9,513 bases of DNA from Gallionella sp. (GCA_025362155.1 JANYHX010000103.1:1-9513), one strand, 5' to 3'. Shown: positions 1 to 6,458, numbered from the stretch's first letter. Notes: generated by a model not told the origin, from the sequence alone. Numbers and translations are program-made.

Positions 1-341
1 AATAGCGGGAGATGCGACTGATCGGCGAATTTGATTAATTCCGGCGGGATATCGTTGGTGCCGGCCACGATCAAACAGGTCGTCCCTTGTTGTTCGATGA
101 GCAGAAATGCGTTATCACGCTGCTCTGCGCTTAGTTCGCGCAAATAATCCAGTTCGGTCTCACTGAGTACCTGAATCCAGTTCGGATGGATCAGGTTGAG
201 ATGGCCAATAAGACCCTTGTTAGAGAGCGCTACCTCATCACTATCGATAATGCGGTCCGCACCATCTGCTCCGGCAATACGGCTGAGTTGCAGGCGTTCC
301 TGCTTGTCTTCGAACAGTTGCCGGACGTTAACCTGGCTCAT
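1..341 (-). CDS. hprK: HPr kinase/phosphorylase, N-terminal part (cut by window edge)
   Basis: Only the first 113 or so codons are in the window. The gene runs off the left edge, so the catalytic domain with its P-loop is not visible. The protein begins MSQVNVRQLFEDKQERLQL and continues through a stretch resembling the HprK N-terminal domain (…GLIGHLNLIHPNWIQVL…, …NDIPPELIKFA…). HprK phosphorylates and dephosphorylates a serine of the phosphocarrier HPr in the cytoplasm. In proteobacteria it is usually linked to the nitrogen-related PTS rather than to sugar uptake. Its ATG (341-339) overlaps the ptsN stop in an ATGA, so translation is probably coupled to ptsN. The family assignment rests on the N-terminal domain plus the ptsN-hprK order known from betaproteobacteria. 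Conserved downstream partners would lie outside the window. Confidence 0.88.
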   Translation of the reverse strand, partial: MSQVNVRQLFEDKQERLQLSRIAGADGADRIIDSDEVALSNKGLIGHLNLIHPNWIQVLSETELDYLRELSAEQRDNAFLLIEQQGTTCLIVAGTNDIPPELIKFADQSHLPL

Positions 342-799
342 ATCCCGCTGTTCCAGTCATTAAACAACCGATAAATGCTGGCGCTCTCGTCGCACGCTAA
401 TAGTTGCTCGCGGAAAAAGCTATCGCTGAACATTTGCGCCAGTTCGCTGAGGATTTGCAGATGCATATCCGTGGCGCGTTCCGGCACCAGCAGCACAAAA
501 ATTAAGTTCGCCGACAGCCCATCAGGCGCGTCGAATGCAATCGGATGAGAGGTTTTTACAAACGCCGCGGTTGCATCGCGCAACTTTGCGATACGCCCAT
601 GTGGAATCGCCACACCTTGTCCTAACCCGGTGGAGCCGAGTTTCTCGCGCGCGAACAGGCTGTCGAATACTTGGCTGCGCGCGATTTGCTGGTTGTTTTC
701 GAACAATAAGCCAACGCGCTCGAATACACGTTTTTTGCTGGTGGATTCAGTATCCAAGAGGATATTGCCGGGCGGTAGGATGTTACCTGATAATTTCAT
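338..799 (-). CDS. ptsN: PTS IIA-like nitrogen regulatory protein EIIA-Ntr
   Basis: A cytoplasmic phosphoacceptor at the end of the PTS-Ntr phosphorelay. In other bacteria it regulates potassium uptake, nitrogen-related functions and sigma-54-linked processes. The protein is about 153 residues, normal for the family. The phosphorylated histidine lies in GQGVAIPHGR, at His67 from the chosen start. The N-terminus (MKLSGNILPPGNILLD…SKKRVFE) matches the usual PtsN beginning, which is why the ATG at 799-797 was chosen. A longer reading from ATG 829 adds ten residues (MLAYFYKLAI), and neither start has a clear Shine-Dalgarno sequence. The gene follows hpf after about 46 bp and its TGA overlaps the hprK ATG by 4 bp. 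Position in an rpoN-hpf-ptsN cluster is typical of proteobacteria. Confidence 0.93.
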   Translation of the reverse strand: MKLSGNILPPGNILLDTESTSKKRVFERVGLLFENNQQIARSQVFDSLFAREKLGSTGLGQGVAIPHGRIAKLRDATAAFVKTSHPIAFDAPDGLSANLIFVLLVPERATDMHLQILSELAQMFSDSFFREQLLACDESASIYRLFNDWNSGI

Positions 800-845
800 G
801 ATGGCGAGTTTATAAAAATAGGCGAGCAATGTCGCCCGTGGTTAA

Positions 846-1169
846 TTACTCTGCTATCGCATGTTTGCCGGAATCATCATGGCGACGCGCCGACAGTTTT
901 TCCTTATGCTTCATTATCTGGCGATCCAGCTTGTCCACCAGCGCATCAATCGCGGCGTACAGATTTTCGCCATCACATTCCACAAACACATCTTTGCCGC
1001 TGATGTGCACGGTAGCTTCAGCCTTCTGTTTCAGTTTTTCAACTGACAGGATGATATTCACGTCTATCACGTGGTCGAAATGACGTTTGATTTTGCCGAA
1101 TTTTCCGGTCGCATATTCGCGAATGGCGGGGGTGATTTCCAGGTGGCGTCCGGTTAGATGGAGATTCAT
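846..1169 (-). CDS. hpf: Ribosome hibernation promoting factor, short form (HPF/YfiA family)
   Basis: A 107-residue protein with the full short HPF fold: MNLHLTGRHLEITPAIREYA at the N-terminus, a basic KFGKIKRHFDH helix, the AEATVHISGKDVFVECDGENLYAAIDALVDKLDRQI core, and a basic/acidic tail. HPF binds the decoding region of the 30S subunit and promotes inactive 100S dimers in stationary phase or stress. It lacks the C-terminal dimerisation domain of long-form HPF. It starts 14 bp after the rpoN stop, with a strong AGGAG in that gap. This is the conserved position of hpf directly downstream of rpoN. Confidence 0.95.
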   Translation of the reverse strand: MNLHLTGRHLEITPAIREYATGKFGKIKRHFDHVIDVNIILSVEKLKQKAEATVHISGKDVFVECDGENLYAAIDALVDKLDRQIMKHKEKLSARRHDDSGKHAIAE

Positions 1170-1175
1170 GATGTG

Positions 1176-1180
1176 CTCCT
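1176..1180 (-). promoter_or_regulatory. Ribosome binding site of hpf
   Basis: AGGAG on the minus strand, six bases upstream of the hpf ATG (1169-1167). It fills most of the short gap after the rpoN TAA, so hpf can be translated efficiently on its own as well as by ribosomes leaving rpoN. Confidence 0.8.
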
Positions 1181-1183
1181 TAT

Positions 1184-2641
1184 TTAAAGTGATTTACGGA
1201 GGTTCACCGGGAGTATACGCAATGCATCCCGGTACTTTGCTACGGTACGCCGGGCGACTACGATGCCCTGCTGTGCCAGTATTTCTGCCATACGGCTATC
1301 GGTCAGCGGTTTGTGCCCATCTTCCGCGCTGACCAGTTGCTTGATTAATTCGCGTATCGCGGTGGAAGAGCAGGTGCCGCCCGCTTCAGTGGACAAGCTG
1401 CTGCAAAAAAAGTGCTTGAACTCATAGATGCCGCGCGGCGTCAGCATGAATTTTTGGGTGGTGCTACGCGATATCGTGGATTCGTGCAGTTCGAGTTCTT
1501 CGGCAATTTCACGCAACACCAATGGACGCATGCCTATTTCGCCATGCTCAAAAAAATTAACTTGCCGTTCCACGATGGCTTGCGCGACGCGCAAAATGGT
1601 ATCGAACCGCTGCTGTAGATTTTTAATCAGCCACTTCGCCTCTTGCAACTGAGTGGCGAGCTGCGAGGTGTTTTTGTCGGTGCGTTGCTGCAAAATGCTG
1701 GCGTAAATCTGATTGACTCGCAGCTTGGGCATGGCTTCCACATTCAGTCGCGCACGCCATTTGTTTTTATATTTTTCCACGACCACATCAGGCATCACAT
1801 AATCGGCGACGCTCTGGCCAAACTCGGTGCCGGGTTTTGGATTCAGAGCTGTAATCAAGAGTTGCGCGGCACGCAATTCATCGTCCGAGCAGCGCAGCAA
1901 TTTTTTGATCTTGCTAAAGTCGTGAGCCGCTACTAAATCAAGATGGTGGCAAACCAAGCGAATCGCTAAATCACGTTGCGGCGTATCCTCAGGCATGGCC
2001 TTGAGTTGCAGCGCCAGGCATTCCGCCAGATTACGTGCGCCCAAGCCGGGCTGATCCAGATGCTGCAATTGCACCAGCGCGGTTTCCAGATCATCCAGCG
2101 TGATTTCCAGTTCGGGTGGCAACAGTGCCGCCAGTTCTTCGAGGTCTTGAGCCAGATAACCATTTTCATCGAGTGCATCAATCAGTAATCCGACCACCTT
2201 GCGGTCTTTTCCATCGAGTGAATTAGTGCTTAATTGACTATGCAGATGCGCGCGTAGACTGGCTTGTTCGGCGGCTTGTTCAGGGTAGGTTTCATCTTCA
2301 TCATCGGTGCTGCGCATAGCTCCGCCGCCGGTATTCCAGTCGGCCGGCTCATTGCCAAAAGTATCCGGGCCAAAATCATCCGCGCCGCGGTCATCGTCAT
2401 GTGCCGCTTGCTCCGGCTCATTAGCCGCGGTGGTACTGCGAGATTCTGAAGAGGATGTACCAGGGGAATAAATGCCATTCGCGGATTCTTCGGCCACTTC
2501 CAGCATAGGATTTTCTTCCAGCATTCGTGCCACTTCCTGATGCATATCCTGCGTGGAGAGTTGCAGCAAGCGAATAGCCTGTTGCAACTGCGGGGTAAGC
2601 GTCAGTTGCTGGGAAATTCGAAGTTGGAGAGTGGCTTTCAT
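1184..2641 (-). CDS. rpoN: RNA polymerase sigma-54 factor (RpoN)
   Basis: Sigma-54 directs RNA polymerase to -24/-12 promoters and needs an ATP-driven enhancer-binding activator to open DNA. The 485 residues show the family order. Region I (1-50) is Gln/Leu-rich (LRISQQLTLTPQLQQAIRLLQ). Region II (about 55-125) is acidic and low in complexity. The core-binding domain follows (about 125-320). The helix-turn-helix region is near 375-405 (LREIAEELELHESTISR, then FMLTPRG). The RpoN box ARRTVAKYR (463-471), which reads the -24 element, is intact near the C-terminus. It follows lptB after 30 bp and precedes hpf by 14 bp. A canonical target promoter for it lies in this same window, upstream of the pilin-like gene. 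Start chosen at MKATLQLRISQQL, the usual RpoN beginning. Confidence 0.97.
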   Translation of the reverse strand: MKATLQLRISQQLTLTPQLQQAIRLLQLSTQDMHQEVARMLEENPMLEVAEESANGIYSPGTSSSESRSTTAANEPEQAAHDDDRGADDFGPDTFGNEPADWNTGGGAMRSTDDEDETYPEQAAEQASLRAHLHSQLSTNSLDGKDRKVVGLLIDALDENGYLAQDLEELAALLPPELEITLDDLETALVQLQHLDQPGLGARNLAECLALQLKAMPEDTPQRDLAIRLVCHHLDLVAAHDFSKIKKLLRCSDDELRAAQLLITALNPKPGTEFGQSVADYVMPDVVVEKYKNKWRARLNVEAMPKLRVNQIYASILQQRTDKNTSQLATQLQEAKWLIKNLQQRFDTILRVAQAIVERQVNFFEHGEIGMRPLVLREIAEELELHESTISRSTTQKFMLTPRGIYEFKHFFCSSLSTEAGGTCSSTAIRELIKQLVSAEDGHKPLTDSRMAEILAQQGIVVARRTVAKYRDALRILPVNLRKSL

Positions 2642-2656
2642 CGCATGGTGTTGTAC

Positions 2657-2669
2657 AAGGGATTCCCTT
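2657..2669. repeat. 13-bp perfect palindrome in the lptB-rpoN gap
   Basis: AAGGGATTCCCTT is a perfect dyad around one central base, in the 30 bp between the lptB stop and the rpoN start. It is next to a second small palindrome, TTGTACAA (2651-2658). As RNA it could form a five-pair stem with a three-base loop about 15-27 nt before the rpoN start codon. It has no U-tract, so it is not a terminator. Function unknown; it may be chance. Confidence 0.4.
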
Positions 2670-2671
2670 CG

Positions 2672-3415
2672 TCACAGCTTGAAGTGCTCGCCCAGATACA
2701 CTTTCCTTACGCCCTCATTATAGATGATTTCATCCGGCTTGCCTTCCGCCATGACTGACCCTGCGTTGATGATGTAGGCGCGGTCGCAAATGCCCAATGT
2801 TTCTCGCACATTATGGTCAGTAATCAGCACACCGATGCCACGCTCTTTGAGAAAATGGATGATTTTCTGAATATCCAGCACAGCGATCGGATCCACCCCA
2901 GCGAACGGCTCATCCAGCAGAATGAAGCGCGGGTCGGTGGCTAAAGCACGTGCAATTTCTACACGCCGCCGTTCCCCGCCCGACAGGCTGATGGCAGGAT
3001 TGTCGCGGATGTGCGTGATATGCAAATCCTCGAGTAATTTTTCCAGGCGATCATACATGTCTTCCTGACGATTTTTTCTGCCTTTTTTGGAAAAGTCCTG
3101 CAACTCCAACACCGCCTGAATATTTTGTGTCACCGTCAGACGGCGAAAAATCGAGGCTTCCTGCGGCAAATAACCGAGTCCCAGGCGCGCGCGACGGTGT
3201 ATCGCCAGATGCGTGATATTCTGGTCGTCAATAAAAATTTCCCCGCCATTGGCTGCGATCAAACCTACGATCATGTAGAAGGCGGTGGTTTTCCCCGCCC
3301 CGTTTGGGCCAAGCAGGCCCACTATTTCGCCGCTCTTAACCGACAGTGAAGCGTCCTGCACCACGGTGCGCGCGCCATATTTTTTCTTCAGGCCAACCGC
3401 TCGAAGTTCACTCAT
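2672..3415 (-). CDS. lptB: LPS export ABC transporter ATP-binding protein LptB
   Basis: The cytoplasmic ATPase that powers extraction of LPS from the inner membrane with LptF and LptG. All nucleotide-binding motifs are present in 247 residues: Walker A GPNGAGKT (36-43), Q-loop Gln85 (YLPQEASIF), signature LSGGE (144-148), Walker B ILLDEP (165-170) and H-loop His201 (ITDHNVRE). The FAGVDPIAV stretch after Walker B and the C-terminal YLGEHFKL are typical of LptB. Its ATG overlaps the lptA TGA as ATGA (3415-3412), and no good Shine-Dalgarno is visible, so translation is probably coupled to lptA. The partner genes lptF and lptG are not in the window. Confidence 0.97.
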   Translation of the reverse strand: MSELRAVGLKKKYGARTVVQDASLSVKSGEIVGLLGPNGAGKTTAFYMIVGLIAANGGEIFIDDQNITHLAIHRRARLGLGYLPQEASIFRRLTVTQNIQAVLELQDFSKKGRKNRQEDMYDRLEKLLEDLHITHIRDNPAISLSGGERRRVEIARALATDPRFILLDEPFAGVDPIAVLDIQKIIHFLKERGIGVLITDHNVRETLGICDRAYIINAGSVMAEGKPDEIIYNEGVRKVYLGEHFKL

Positions 3416-4005
3416 TTTTTTTGGTCAGGATTTGAATCGGGCATTTTCGTTACGTCAGGCGGGGGCGATGCAGTACCTTTTTGCGGTCTTGGTTGCAACA
3501 CTACACGCACACGCTGTGGAGGGGTATTCCGCGCGGATGTATTGCTGCCGTTTACCTGAAATATTTCGGTCTTGGTGTTGTAAGTAATATGATCGCCGCT
3601 TACTTCATCCAGATTGCGCTTGAGGCGCGCTTTGCCAGAGAAATCCAGCGTTTCGGTGCGCATATCGTATTCGATGCGTTCGCCATAGCCCTCCATGTAC
3701 TCATTCGAGCCTTCCCGCTTTTGGCGGAATTCGGCCGTATTACCATATACCGTGGCGTGTTTGAAAGCATCCTTATCTTGCACCACGACGACTTTGTCAC
3801 CCAGTATCAACAGCGTACCTTGGGATAATCGTACCTTGCCGGTGAATGTACTGACTTGCTTTGCGTCATCCATTACCATCTGATCGGCCTCCAGGTGCAT
3901 GGGTTCGTTGCGATCAGCACGTTCGGCAAAGCAGACAGGCGCTTCAAAGAGCAGAATTGGCAGCAGGTAAATAACCCACCATCGTTTATTTTTTGATCGA
4001 CACAT
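3412..4005 (-). CDS. lptA: LPS transport periplasmic protein LptA
   Basis: LptA forms the beta-jellyroll bridge that carries LPS across the periplasm from LptC to LptD. The 197-residue precursor has a basic N-terminus, a hydrophobic segment (about 10-22) and a likely signal peptidase site after VCFA (residue 27). The mature part has the OstA/LptA-type repeats: [38 protein letters not shown], and [23 protein letters not shown] proline/glutamine-rich tail follows (about 160-197). The start lies 20 bp inside lptC and the stop overlaps the lptB start by 4 bp. The chosen ATG is the only one that keeps the signal peptide. Confidence 0.93.
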   Translation of the reverse strand: MCRSKNKRWWVIYLLPILLFEAPVCFAERADRNEPMHLEADQMVMDDAKQVSTFTGKVRLSQGTLLILGDKVVVVQDKDAFKHATVYGNTAEFRQKREGSNEYMEGYGERIEYDMRTETLDFSGKARLKRNLDEVSGDHITYNTKTEIFQVNGSNTSARNTPPQRVRVVLQPRPQKGTASPPPDVTKMPDSNPDQKK

Positions 4006-4567
4006 GCTCGCTTTTAACCTGGGACAGTAGTTTCAGGGTACGGTTTTTATTGTTCATTTCCATGCCAGTTCCATGCACGGTATTGTGCGCATCGAAGATC
4101 GTAACAGCGCGGTCGGTGTCCGCCCAATCCCGATCCGGGAGTATATGCAGATAGTCGGTCTGTAAGGTAATGAGCTCTTGCCGGGCGTTTGCATCGCGCA
4201 ATATTTCCACACTATCGTGCAGAAATACTTCATCACCTTTACTTGAGACGATGCCGCTCTTGGCGGTGGCATGGATTGCCAACTGTCCATCGGATAACAT
4301 GCTGATACGCGGCGCCTCCAATGTTGTGCTGTCGTCATCCGGGTAATGCAGCATTTTTGTTGCCGCCATGACGAAGCTCGGCACACCTTGTTCATTCAGC
4401 CGGGTCGCGGAAAAATTTTCCACAATTGCATCGGGGTCATGGCGTTTGCTACTGTCAGATTTGCTTGCTTCCGGCAAAACCTGCTGGTTCAGCCAGTAGG
4501 TGCCCATCAGCAAACCAAATAAAGGTATCAGTGGGAGCCAATAGCGGGCGCGATGAGAAAAAGTCAT
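3986..4567 (-). CDS. lptC: LPS export protein LptC
   Basis: LptC is a single-pass inner membrane protein that takes LPS from LptB2FG and passes it to LptA. The 193-residue protein has one N-terminal membrane segment (about 9-26, YWLPLIPLFGLLMGTYWL). A periplasmic domain of the LptC/OstA-like fold follows (FSATRLNEQGVPSFVMAATKMLHYPDDD…, …EVFLHDSVEILRD…). Sequence conservation in LptC is low, so position upstream of lptA supports the call. Its ATG lies in the 5-bp duplication at the edge of the inserted element 4569-4826. The mRNA just before the start is therefore element sequence, and it supplies an AGGGG six bases from the ATG. The original kdsC 3' end, still present across the element, has no such motif. 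Confidence 0.9.
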   Translation of the reverse strand: MTFSHRARYWLPLIPLFGLLMGTYWLNQQVLPEASKSDSSKRHDPDAIVENFSATRLNEQGVPSFVMAATKMLHYPDDDSTTLEAPRISMLSDGQLAIHATAKSGIVSSKGDEVFLHDSVEILRDANARQELITLQTDYLHILPDRDWADTDRAVTIFDAHNTVHGTGMEMNNKNRTLKLLSQVKSEHVSIKK

Positions 4568-4568
4568 T
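4564..4568. repeat. Left target site duplication TCATT
   Basis: Direct copy of 4827-4831. On the minus strand it reads AATGA and contains the lptC start codon. Immediately abuts the GGGAGCC tip of the element. Confidence 0.8.
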
Positions 4569-4830
4569 GGGAGCCCCTAAAACTCCAGATTTCATCCCAA
4601 CTGATACAACTACTAGCCATTCCACTAAGTTGCCAAAAAACGGCGACCAAGTGGCTGGTTATGCGGCGTTGCGGAAAAAATTTCTCGCTTACATATAAAC
4701 CATATGCGGCGCAGCGAAATTTATTCCGCGCCTTGCTGACGATTCCGCACGGGCTGCTTTTGCCCGTAGCGGATCGGCGTCCCCTTGTGGGGCATTTGAG
4801 CGAACTCTGAATTTTTAGAGGCTCCCTCAT
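4564..4830 (-). CDS. Possible 88-codon ORF spanning the inserted element
   Basis: An uninterrupted frame runs the full length of the insertion. Its ATG (4830-4828) comes from the right target duplication and overlaps the kdsC TGA as ATGA. Its TGA (4566-4564) comes from the left duplication and overlaps the lptC ATG as ATGA. The predicted product (MREPLKIQSSLKCPTRG… to …DEIWSFRGSQ) is basic and cysteine-containing, with no domain I recognise. It may have no function as a protein; translation through it could simply carry ribosomes from kdsC to lptC. The element is also open in at least one plus-strand frame, so an open frame alone is weak evidence of coding. Confidence 0.3.
   Translation of the reverse strand: MREPLKIQSSLKCPTRGRRSATGKSSPCGIVSKARNKFRCAAYGLYVSEKFFPQRRITSHLVAVFWQLSGMASSCISWDEIWSFRGSQ
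4569..4593 (+). repeat. Left terminal inverted repeat of the element
   Basis: Begins GGGAGCCCCTAAAA. It differs from the inverted copy at 4802-4826 at four of 25 positions (8, 15, 17 and 22 from the tip). Reading outward on the minus strand it places AGGGG before lptC. Confidence 0.8.
4671..4729. repeat. Central inverted repeat of the element
   Basis: Arms at 4671-4688 (GCGGAAAAAATTTCTCGC) and 4714-4729 (GCGAAATTTATTCCGC) pair with one bulge or mismatch region. The 25-nt loop itself contains CATAT/ATATG (4692-4706). Likely forms a stable stem in RNA and probably marks the centre of the element. Confidence 0.6.
4749..4767. repeat. Small hairpin inside the element
   Basis: ACGGGC (4749-4754) pairs with GCCCGT (4762-4767) over a seven-base loop. 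A further CCCC/GGGG mini-stem follows at 4781-4792. No U-tract follows on either strand, so neither is a clear terminator. Confidence 0.5.
4802..4826 (-). repeat. Right terminal inverted repeat of the element
   Basis: Inverted copy of 4569-4593 with four differences. On the minus strand it begins GGGAGCCTCTAAAAA. It directly follows the kdsC stop codon in the mRNA. Confidence 0.8.
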
Positions 4831-4831
4831 T
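4827..4831. repeat. Right target site duplication TCATT
   Basis: Direct copy of 4564-4568. On the minus strand, AATGA contains the kdsC TGA stop and a new ATG that opens the frame across the element. Confidence 0.8.
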
Positions 4832-5345
4832 GCAGATACTGTGCCAATTGTGCATCCAGCGTATCTTGCGCCGACATGATTAATTCACAGGCTTCGCGCA
4901 CCGCGCCATGTCCTCCTTCGCGTTCAGTGACATAGTGGGAATGTTTGCGTACCAGCAGAGGTGATTGAGGCACGCTGATCGCCAAGCCCACATGACGCAT
5001 CACCATGAGATCAACCACATCATCGCCCATATAGGCCGCCGTATCACGCGACAGCTTGAGTTTGTTGAGCAGTTCAAGCATCGCTTCGAGTTTGTTTTCT
5101 ACACCTTGGAAGACATGCGTGATACCGAGGTTTTGCGCGCGCGCTTCCACGCAACGCGAAGTGCGCCCGGTGATAATGGCCACTTCCACCCCACTGGCGC
5201 GCAGCATTTTCAGCCCGTGACCATCCAGCGAATTGAAACGCTTGAATTCTTCCCCGGAATCGGAAAAATACAGACCGCCATCGGTCATCACCCCATCCAC
5301 ATCAAAGGCGATCAGTCGTATTAATTTTGAGCGGCTTAACAGCAT
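4827..5345 (-). CDS. kdsC: 3-deoxy-D-manno-octulosonate 8-phosphate phosphatase KdsC
   Basis: A cytoplasmic HAD-family phosphatase that releases Kdo from Kdo-8-phosphate, the step before CMP-Kdo formation for LPS. The 172 residues are a normal, capless KdsC. HAD motif I is DVDGVMTDG, with Asp15 as nucleophile and Asp17 as general acid/base. Motif II is Thr59 in ITGR, Lys85 is the motif III lysine, and motif IV is GDDVVD with Asp108/Asp109. The C-terminal REGGHGAVRE loop is a KdsC hallmark. A strong AAGGAG precedes the start. The gene follows kdsD by 34 bp, so two Kdo-pathway enzymes are adjacent. Its stop codon lies in the duplication made by the downstream insertion, and the protein is not truncated by it. 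Confidence 0.96.
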   Translation of the reverse strand: MLLSRSKLIRLIAFDVDGVMTDGGLYFSDSGEEFKRFNSLDGHGLKMLRASGVEVAIITGRTSRCVEARAQNLGITHVFQGVENKLEAMLELLNKLKLSRDTAAYMGDDVVDLMVMRHVGLAISVPQSPLLVRKHSHYVTEREGGHGAVREACELIMSAQDTLDAQLAQYLQ

Positions 5346-5350
5346 AAGGT

Positions 5351-5356
5351 CTCCTT
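5351..5356 (-). promoter_or_regulatory. Ribosome binding site of kdsC
   Basis: AAGGAG on the minus strand, five bases before the kdsC ATG (5345-5343), in the 34-bp kdsD-kdsC gap. It fixes the kdsC start. Confidence 0.8.
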
Positions 5357-5379
5357 TGTTACTTTGGCGTAATGTTGGC

Positions 5380-6366
5380 CTAAATCACTTTAGCGTGTAA
5401 CAGGTCGTGCATATTAAGAGCGCCAACCAGTTTGTTTTGTTCATCCACTACCAGCATCTGGCTGATATTGAATTGTTCCATCATCAGCACTGCCTCCGCG
5501 GCCAGACTATCCGGGCTGATACAGTGCGGATTGGCCGACATCACGTCACGTACCGAGGTGGCGTTAAAATCCAGTTTCTTCGCCAGTGTGCGGCGCAAAT
5601 CGCCATCGGTGTAGATGCCCAATACCTGTTGTTCGGCATCCACAATGGCGGTCATGCCCACGCCTTTTTTAGAGATTTCCAGAATCGCATCACCCAGCAT
5701 TGCGTCTAACCTGACCATAGGTAGATTTTTGCCGGTACGCATGATGTCGCTGACACGGGTGAGTAAACGTCGACCGAGACTGCCGCCGGGATGTGAGCGG
5801 GCGAAATCTTCCGCGCTGAACCCCTTGGCATCCAGCAGTGCCATCGCCAGCGCGTCGCCCAACGCTAACGCTGCCGTGGTACTGGCGGTCGGCGCCAACT
5901 CCATCGGACAGGCTTCCTTGTCCACATGAGCGTTGAGGTGCACATCCGCCGCCTGGGCCAGACTGGACGCAGGATTTCCCGTCATGCTGATGAGTTTTGC
6001 GCCTTGGCGTTTGATGACCGGCACGATGGTCATCAATTCCTGGCTTTCGCCGGAATAGGACAGTGCGACGATGACATCTTCCCCGGTAATCATGCCCAAG
6101 TCACCGTGGCTGGCCTCGCCCGGATGCACGAAATAGGCGGGGGTGCCGGTGCTCGACAAAGTTGCGGCGATCTTGCGCGCGATGTGCCCGGACTTGCCCA
6201 TACCACTCACAATGACGCGGCCTTCGCATTGCAAAATAACATTCAGCGCATGCAAGAAATTTTCATCCAGACGGGTGCTCAGGGCTTGGATGGCAGCGGC
6301 TTCGATATTTAACACTTCGCGGGCTAGGGTTAGCGCGTGTGGAGTGGCGGAGAGGATTTTATTCAT
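5380..6366 (-). CDS. kdsD: D-arabinose 5-phosphate isomerase KdsD (SIS plus two CBS domains)
   Basis: Converts ribulose 5-phosphate to arabinose 5-phosphate, the first committed precursor of Kdo. Exactly 328 residues, the usual KdsD length. An SIS domain (about 40-180) contains GMGKSGHI (55-62), HPGEASHGDLGM (81-92), SYSGES, and APTASTTAALALGDALA (158-174). Lys58, His87, Glu110, Glu151 and His192 line up one residue before the active-site positions reported for the E. coli enzyme. Two CBS domains follow (about 207-262 and 273-328). The open frame extends upstream to 6924, but that stretch lies antisense to the antiporter gene and is not KdsD-like, so the start was set at ATG 6366-6364. No Shine-Dalgarno is present. 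An extended -10 promoter lies only about ten bases upstream. Confidence 0.96.
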   Translation of the reverse strand: MNKILSATPHALTLAREVLNIEAAAIQALSTRLDENFLHALNVILQCEGRVIVSGMGKSGHIARKIAATLSSTGTPAYFVHPGEASHGDLGMITGEDVIVALSYSGESQELMTIVPVIKRQGAKLISMTGNPASSLAQAADVHLNAHVDKEACPMELAPTASTTAALALGDALAMALLDAKGFSAEDFARSHPGGSLGRRLLTRVSDIMRTGKNLPMVRLDAMLGDAILEISKKGVGMTAIVDAEQQVLGIYTDGDLRRTLAKKLDFNATSVRDVMSANPHCISPDSLAAEAVLMMEQFNISQMLVVDEQNKLVGALNMHDLLHAKVI

Positions 6367-6376
6367 AAGGTGGTGA

Positions 6377-6405
6377 ATTATAGCAGCGCGTCTAATTCCC
6401 GTGAA
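6377..6405 (-). promoter_or_regulatory. Predicted sigma-70 promoter of the kdsD operon
   Basis: On the minus strand, TTCACG (6405-6400), a 17-base spacer, then TATAAT (6382-6377). A TG one base upstream of the -10 makes it an extended -10 element (TGCTATAAT). Transcription would start near 6370, leaving only about three to five bases before the kdsD ATG. It could drive the whole nine-gene run. Confidence 0.65.
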
Positions 6406-6420
6406 ATTTACCAGGAAATT

Positions 6421-6449
6421 TTGAAAGCATTGGCAACTTAGGGCATTAT
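6421..6449 (+). promoter_or_regulatory. Possible promoter of the antiporter gene
   Basis: TTGAAA (6421-6426, 5/6 to consensus), 17 bases, then CATTAT (6444-6449, 4/6). It would start transcription near 6456, about 26 bases before the ATG at 6482. It lies back to back with the kdsD promoter in the 115-bp divergent gap. Confidence 0.4.
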
Positions 6450-6458
6450 CCGGGCATG

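Larger units (their letters stand above)
4569..4826. mobile_element. MITE-like 258-bp insertion between kdsC and lptC
   Basis: A non-autonomous element with imperfect terminal inverted repeats of 25 bp (4569-4593 and 4802-4826, 21 of 25 identical, outer tip GGGAGCC). It is flanked by a perfect 5-bp direct repeat TCATT (4564-4568 and 4827-4831). It has no transposase, so it would need one supplied by a related insertion sequence. The interior is rich in inverted repeats. Precise removal with one duplicate restores a 4-bp ATGA overlap of kdsC stop and lptC start, which supports insertion into an intact operon. I cannot name the parent family from the tips. Confidence 0.85.

Noticed and set aside
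186..374. Plus-strand 62-codon frame near the left edge
   Set aside because: It is antisense to the start of hprK and the end of ptsN, both well supported by motifs and by the ATGA overlap.
4553..4810. Plus-strand 85-codon frame over the inserted element
   Set aside because: It starts inside lptC, antisense to the operon, has no ribosome binding site, and resembles nothing known; the minus-strand frame has the better context.
6430..6443. Possible second sigma-54 promoter (TTGGCA) in the divergent gap
   Set aside because: No TTGC or GC falls at the required ten-base spacing after GG; the match is only to the -24 half.
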